A stretch of DNA of 42,090 nucleotides from Chloroflexota bacterium (GTDB lineage: Bacteria > Chloroflexota > Dormibacteria > CF-121): contig VBHC01000135.1 in NCBI GenBank assembly GCA_005889535.1, positions 1-42,090 of the forward strand, read 5' to 3'. How positions within the stretch are numbered: position 1 is the stretch's first letter; each line of letters starts with the position of its first letter. Under the pieces are notes generated by a model. The model searched no databases. It was not told the origin of the DNA and was given only the letters and a program-made list of their open reading frames with translations. The position numbers and the translations under genes were made by a program. Positions 39,980 to 42,090 of this stretch are shown one piece after another.

Positions 39980-40735
39980 CTACGCCGCGCGGGTCCGCGG
40001 TAGCTGCTCTGGTCGGTCGGGCGCGATGGGGTGAAGCAAATGCCAGCGACCGGCGCTCCCCTCCTCAAAGAAGAAGCGGATGATGTGCCAGGCGGCCTTG
40101 AGCGCGGCCCGCGGCGAGCCATTCTTCGCCCGCCCGGCGCGGCGGGGCAGGTAGCCGATCTCGATCTCGACCATCCGAGGCTGCGCAGACCGGCATCGGA
40201 CCAGGAACTCGGCACAGAAGAAGACGCTGTCGGACACGCTGGGCTCGCGGAGCCAGAGTGAGCGCCGCCAGGTTTGGACCCAGTTGAAGTCCCGGACACG
40301 CAGCCCAAAGGCCGCCGAAACCCAGGCGGTGTACACCGTCGAGGCCAGGCGCCGGTAGGCCGTGTAGCCGGGGCGTGCGCCTCGCCGGGTGATGATCAGG
40401 TCGTAGGCCGCCATGTAAGGCAAGAATTTGCGGACTTCCCCCGCCGGCACCTGGCCGTCCCCCGGCAGATAGGTAACCCACTCCAGCGTGGCCGCATTGA
40501 AGCCGGTGCGGACCGCGGCGCCCAGCCCGAGGTTTTTTGGATGCGTGATGACGCGGAGGGGAAGGTCGGCGGCCAGCCCGTGGATGATGTCGGGGGAGCC
40601 ATCCCGACTCGCATCATCGACCACGATGATCTCGAAGCGGGAGAAGAATCCGGCCTGGGCGGCGAGCTCACGGACAAAGGGCCCGATGGAGCCCTGCTCG
40701 TTGTAGCAAGGGACGATGACTGATAGGCTCGGCAT
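39980..40735 (-). CDS. Family 2 glycosyltransferase (dolichol-phosphate mannosyltransferase-like)
   Basis: A 251-residue cytoplasmic GT-A enzyme. The N-terminus SLSVIVPCYNEQGSIGPFVR, then FEIIVVDDASRDGSPDIIHG, and NLGLGAAVRTGFNAATLEWV are GT2 hallmarks. The usual DxD is replaced by GDGQVPAGEV, as in many DPM1-like proteins. VRDFNWVQTWRRSLW precedes a C-terminal amphipathic region without clear membrane helices. It probably charges a polyprenyl phosphate with a sugar for use by the GT87-like protein next to it. It is 52 bases downstream of that gene and in the same direction. Confidence 0.9.
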   Translation of the reverse strand: MPSLSVIVPCYNEQGSIGPFVRELAAQAGFFSRFEIIVVDDASRDGSPDIIHGLAADLPLRVITHPKNLGLGAAVRTGFNAATLEWVTYLPGDGQVPAGEVRKFLPYMAAYDLIITRRGARPGYTAYRRLASTVYTAWVSAAFGLRVRDFNWVQTWRRSLWLREPSVSDSVFFCAEFLVRCRSAQPRMVEIEIGYLPRRAGRAKNGSPRAALKAAWHIIRFFFEEGSAGRWHLLHPIAPDRPEQLPRTRAA

Positions 40736-40787
40736 CCACTCGCTTCAACGACGAGGCGGACGAGCTTCTTTCCGAGGACGGCTCCCA

Positions 40788-41960
40788 TTACGCCGCGATG
40801 TCGGTGCGCCTCGCGGCCGCCAGCGCGCCGCCGTGCCGCCGGTTAATGGCGAAGGCCAGCAGGGCGACGAGCCAGGCACACTCGAGGAGTAGGAATGGAC
40901 CGTGCATGAAAAGGGCGTTCGCAAAGAAGAAGGGTAGGTAAGCCACGACCATCAACGCCTTGAGCCATCCGGGCGGATCGAGTCGAAGAATCAGCCATGC
41001 AGCGATCAGGAGGGCGGAGAGATCGTGCACGCTGAGATAGGGCGTCGCCAGCACCGACCCGGACAGCCCCGCCGCAATAGGGAGTTCGCTGCCTTCGCGA
41101 GCCGCGAGCCGGGCGATCAGGAGCGCGACGCCCGCCGCCGTGACGTTTACGGCTGTGGCGAGTGGGCCGGCCCCGATCACCGAGCCGGCGCTATTGAATC
41201 GAATCCCAGGCAGCTGGTACGCAATGGCGATGGCGTGCTGCCAGTCATGGAGGCCTTGAAACCCCAGGGCGAGGACGGACAGGCCCGCGAGGGCCATGGT
41301 GAAAAGCGTCCAGTAGGCGAAAACCCGGACCCGCCCGGCGAAGAGGAGTGCGACGGGTACCAGGAAGCTTGCCTGCGGTTTCACGGCAATGAGGGCCAAC
41401 GCGGCAGCCGCCAGCAGCGGCCGGTCACGGTGCAGGAGCCAGCAGCTGAGACTCACGCCGGCCAAGACGACAAAGGTGGGCTGTCCAAGGGCCAGCCCAA
41501 GGGCAACCGGGTAGAGGGCAAGGCCGGCGGCTAAAAGTATGAGACGACGACCTGCGGAGCCAGGGGCCAGGAGACGCCAGCAGAGGAGAAAACATCCAAT
41601 CAGGAAGCCTTCCCAGACGGTGAGCGCGATCGGGTACGGAAGCAGGCTAAGCGGAGCCAGCAGCCACGCGAATACTGGTGTGTGCTGAAAGGGAAACCAG
41701 TTACCGGTCGCCGCGTACAGCGCCGGCATGGATAGGGCGGTGTTGTACATCTGACCCCAGCCATGGGTCAGGCCCGTACGAGCGGCAAAGTAGAAGTCGG
41801 AGAAGTCGAGTTGCCAGGGCGTCTTGATTACCAGGGTGGCGTACTGGATGACGTCGAAACCGAACAGGACGAGAACAACGGCCAGTGCCCCAACCAGGGC
41901 TCGGTGCGCGTGGGGTTGCCGAAGGTCGAACGTCGGGAAAGGCAGGCGACCCCGGTTCAT
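40788..41960 (-). CDS. GT87-like (DUF2029) polyprenyl-phosphate mannosyltransferase
   Basis: A 390-residue protein with about ten membrane helices. The first outer loop has WQLDFSDFYFAARTGLTHGW with the catalytic-type Asp, and VFAWLLAPLSLLPYPIALTV, GLALGQPTFVVLAGVSLSCW and ALIAVKPQASFLVPVALLFA match the DUF2029 (GT87) pattern of PWL..PL..LP, LGLGQ and KPQ. Such enzymes transfer mannose or related sugars from polyprenyl phosphate outside the membrane. Likely in one operon with the GT2 enzyme at 39980 that could supply the lipid-linked sugar. Confidence 0.88.
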   Translation of the reverse strand: MNRGRLPFPTFDLRQPHAHRALVGALAVVLVLFGFDVIQYATLVIKTPWQLDFSDFYFAARTGLTHGWGQMYNTALSMPALYAATGNWFPFQHTPVFAWLLAPLSLLPYPIALTVWEGFLIGCFLLCWRLLAPGSAGRRLILLAAGLALYPVALGLALGQPTFVVLAGVSLSCWLLHRDRPLLAAAALALIAVKPQASFLVPVALLFAGRVRVFAYWTLFTMALAGLSVLALGFQGLHDWQHAIAIAYQLPGIRFNSAGSVIGAGPLATAVNVTAAGVALLIARLAAREGSELPIAAGLSGSVLATPYLSVHDLSALLIAAWLILRLDPPGWLKALMVVAYLPFFFANALFMHGPFLLLECAWLVALLAFAINRRHGGALAAARRTDIAA

Positions 41961-41980
41961 GGCTTCAATGGGCCGCGGGC

Positions 41981-42090
41981 TTAGACGGCAGGGCGCTCCG
42001 CTAGCGCCAGGAGGGAAACGCCAATCGGCAAGTCGACCAATCCCAACAGGGCAGCCTCGGCACTGAAGGTGGCCCCCAACAGGTCGTTTA
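41981..42090 (-). CDS. C-terminal fragment of an unidentified protein (cut by window edge)
   Basis: A minus-strand frame enters from the right edge and reads NDLLGATFSAEAALLGLVDL, then PIGVSLLALAERPAV and TAA at 41983-41981. The partly hydrophobic composition could be the end of a membrane protein. It lies 20 bases upstream of the GT87-like gene in the same direction, so an operon is likely. Too little is present to name the product. Confidence 0.45.
   Translation of the reverse strand, partial: NDLLGATFSAEAALLGLVDLPIGVSLLALAERPAV

Noticed and set aside
1-42090. CRISPR arrays, insertion sequences, prophage or integrase genes
   Set aside because: I saw no regularly spaced direct repeats, transposase or integrase motifs, or phage structural genes anywhere in the window.

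Overview
The window is GC-rich, densely packed bacterial chromosome with mostly minus-strand, overlapping genes. The right-to-left order rlmN, rpe, rpmB, asp23, fakA, recG, fabD-fabG-acpP, rnc, smc, ftsY, ylxM, ffh is the order known from Bacillus subtilis. Combined with high GC, zinc-ribbon L28 and L32, several probably leaderless genes and a single Flp pilin, this suggests a deep Terrabacteria lineage such as Chloroflexota or Dormibacterota. The lineage is an inference from synteny and style; no 16S or other marker was available.

Layout: 1-5285 holds the SRP and chromosome-segregation block (ffh start, ylxM, a small membrane protein, a DUF2007 protein, ftsY, smc). 5404-8416 is a molybdate ABC operon (modC, modB, modA and a MerR-HTH/TOBE regulator) set between smc and rnc, which are neighbours in many genomes. 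8519-11674 holds a small cysteine protein and rnc-acpP-fabG-fabD-rpmF. 11703-18815 carries a coiled-coil protein, coaD, rsmD, recG, a DegV (FakB-like) protein, a DUF5658-like membrane protein, fakA and asp23. 18893-24285 carries rpmB, a membrane protein, an AIM24 protein, rpe, a lipoprotein, a HAD hydrolase, rlmN and a YugP-type protease. 24434-27586 is accessory: two tandem copies of an unrecognised 46-49 residue protein, a lone Flp pilin, a hexapeptide acyltransferase, tRNA-Leu(GAG), repeat elements, an OmpR-type regulator and a GDT1-type transporter. 27775-29130 is a GT-C-like membrane protein.

The most interesting region is 29372-39317: six minus-strand genes that overlap or nearly touch and form one phosphorelay operon. 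In transcription order they are a membrane GAF-GAF histidine kinase, a hybrid kinase with four receiver domains (only one keeps the phospho-acceptor Asp), a CheY-like receiver, a small coiled-coil protein, a long coiled-coil protein with a histidine-kinase-like H-box but no ATPase domain followed by two receivers, and a second membrane GAF-GAF kinase. No gene in the operon has a DNA-binding output domain. The two coiled-coil proteins share two segments, and the small one shares its C-terminal heptapeptide with the CheY-like protein. This looks like a scaffolded signalling machine that I do not recognise as a described system.

The window ends with an NTF2-like protein divergent from that operon, a GT2 glycosyltransferase, a GT87-like membrane mannosyltransferase and the end of another gene.

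Two themes recur. Several genes have a -10-like box exactly six bases before the start codon, which suggests leaderless transcripts. Several conserved genes (fabD, rlmN, the MerR-TOBE regulator) have no ATG, GTG or TTG where homology requires the start, and ATC or ATA sits there instead.
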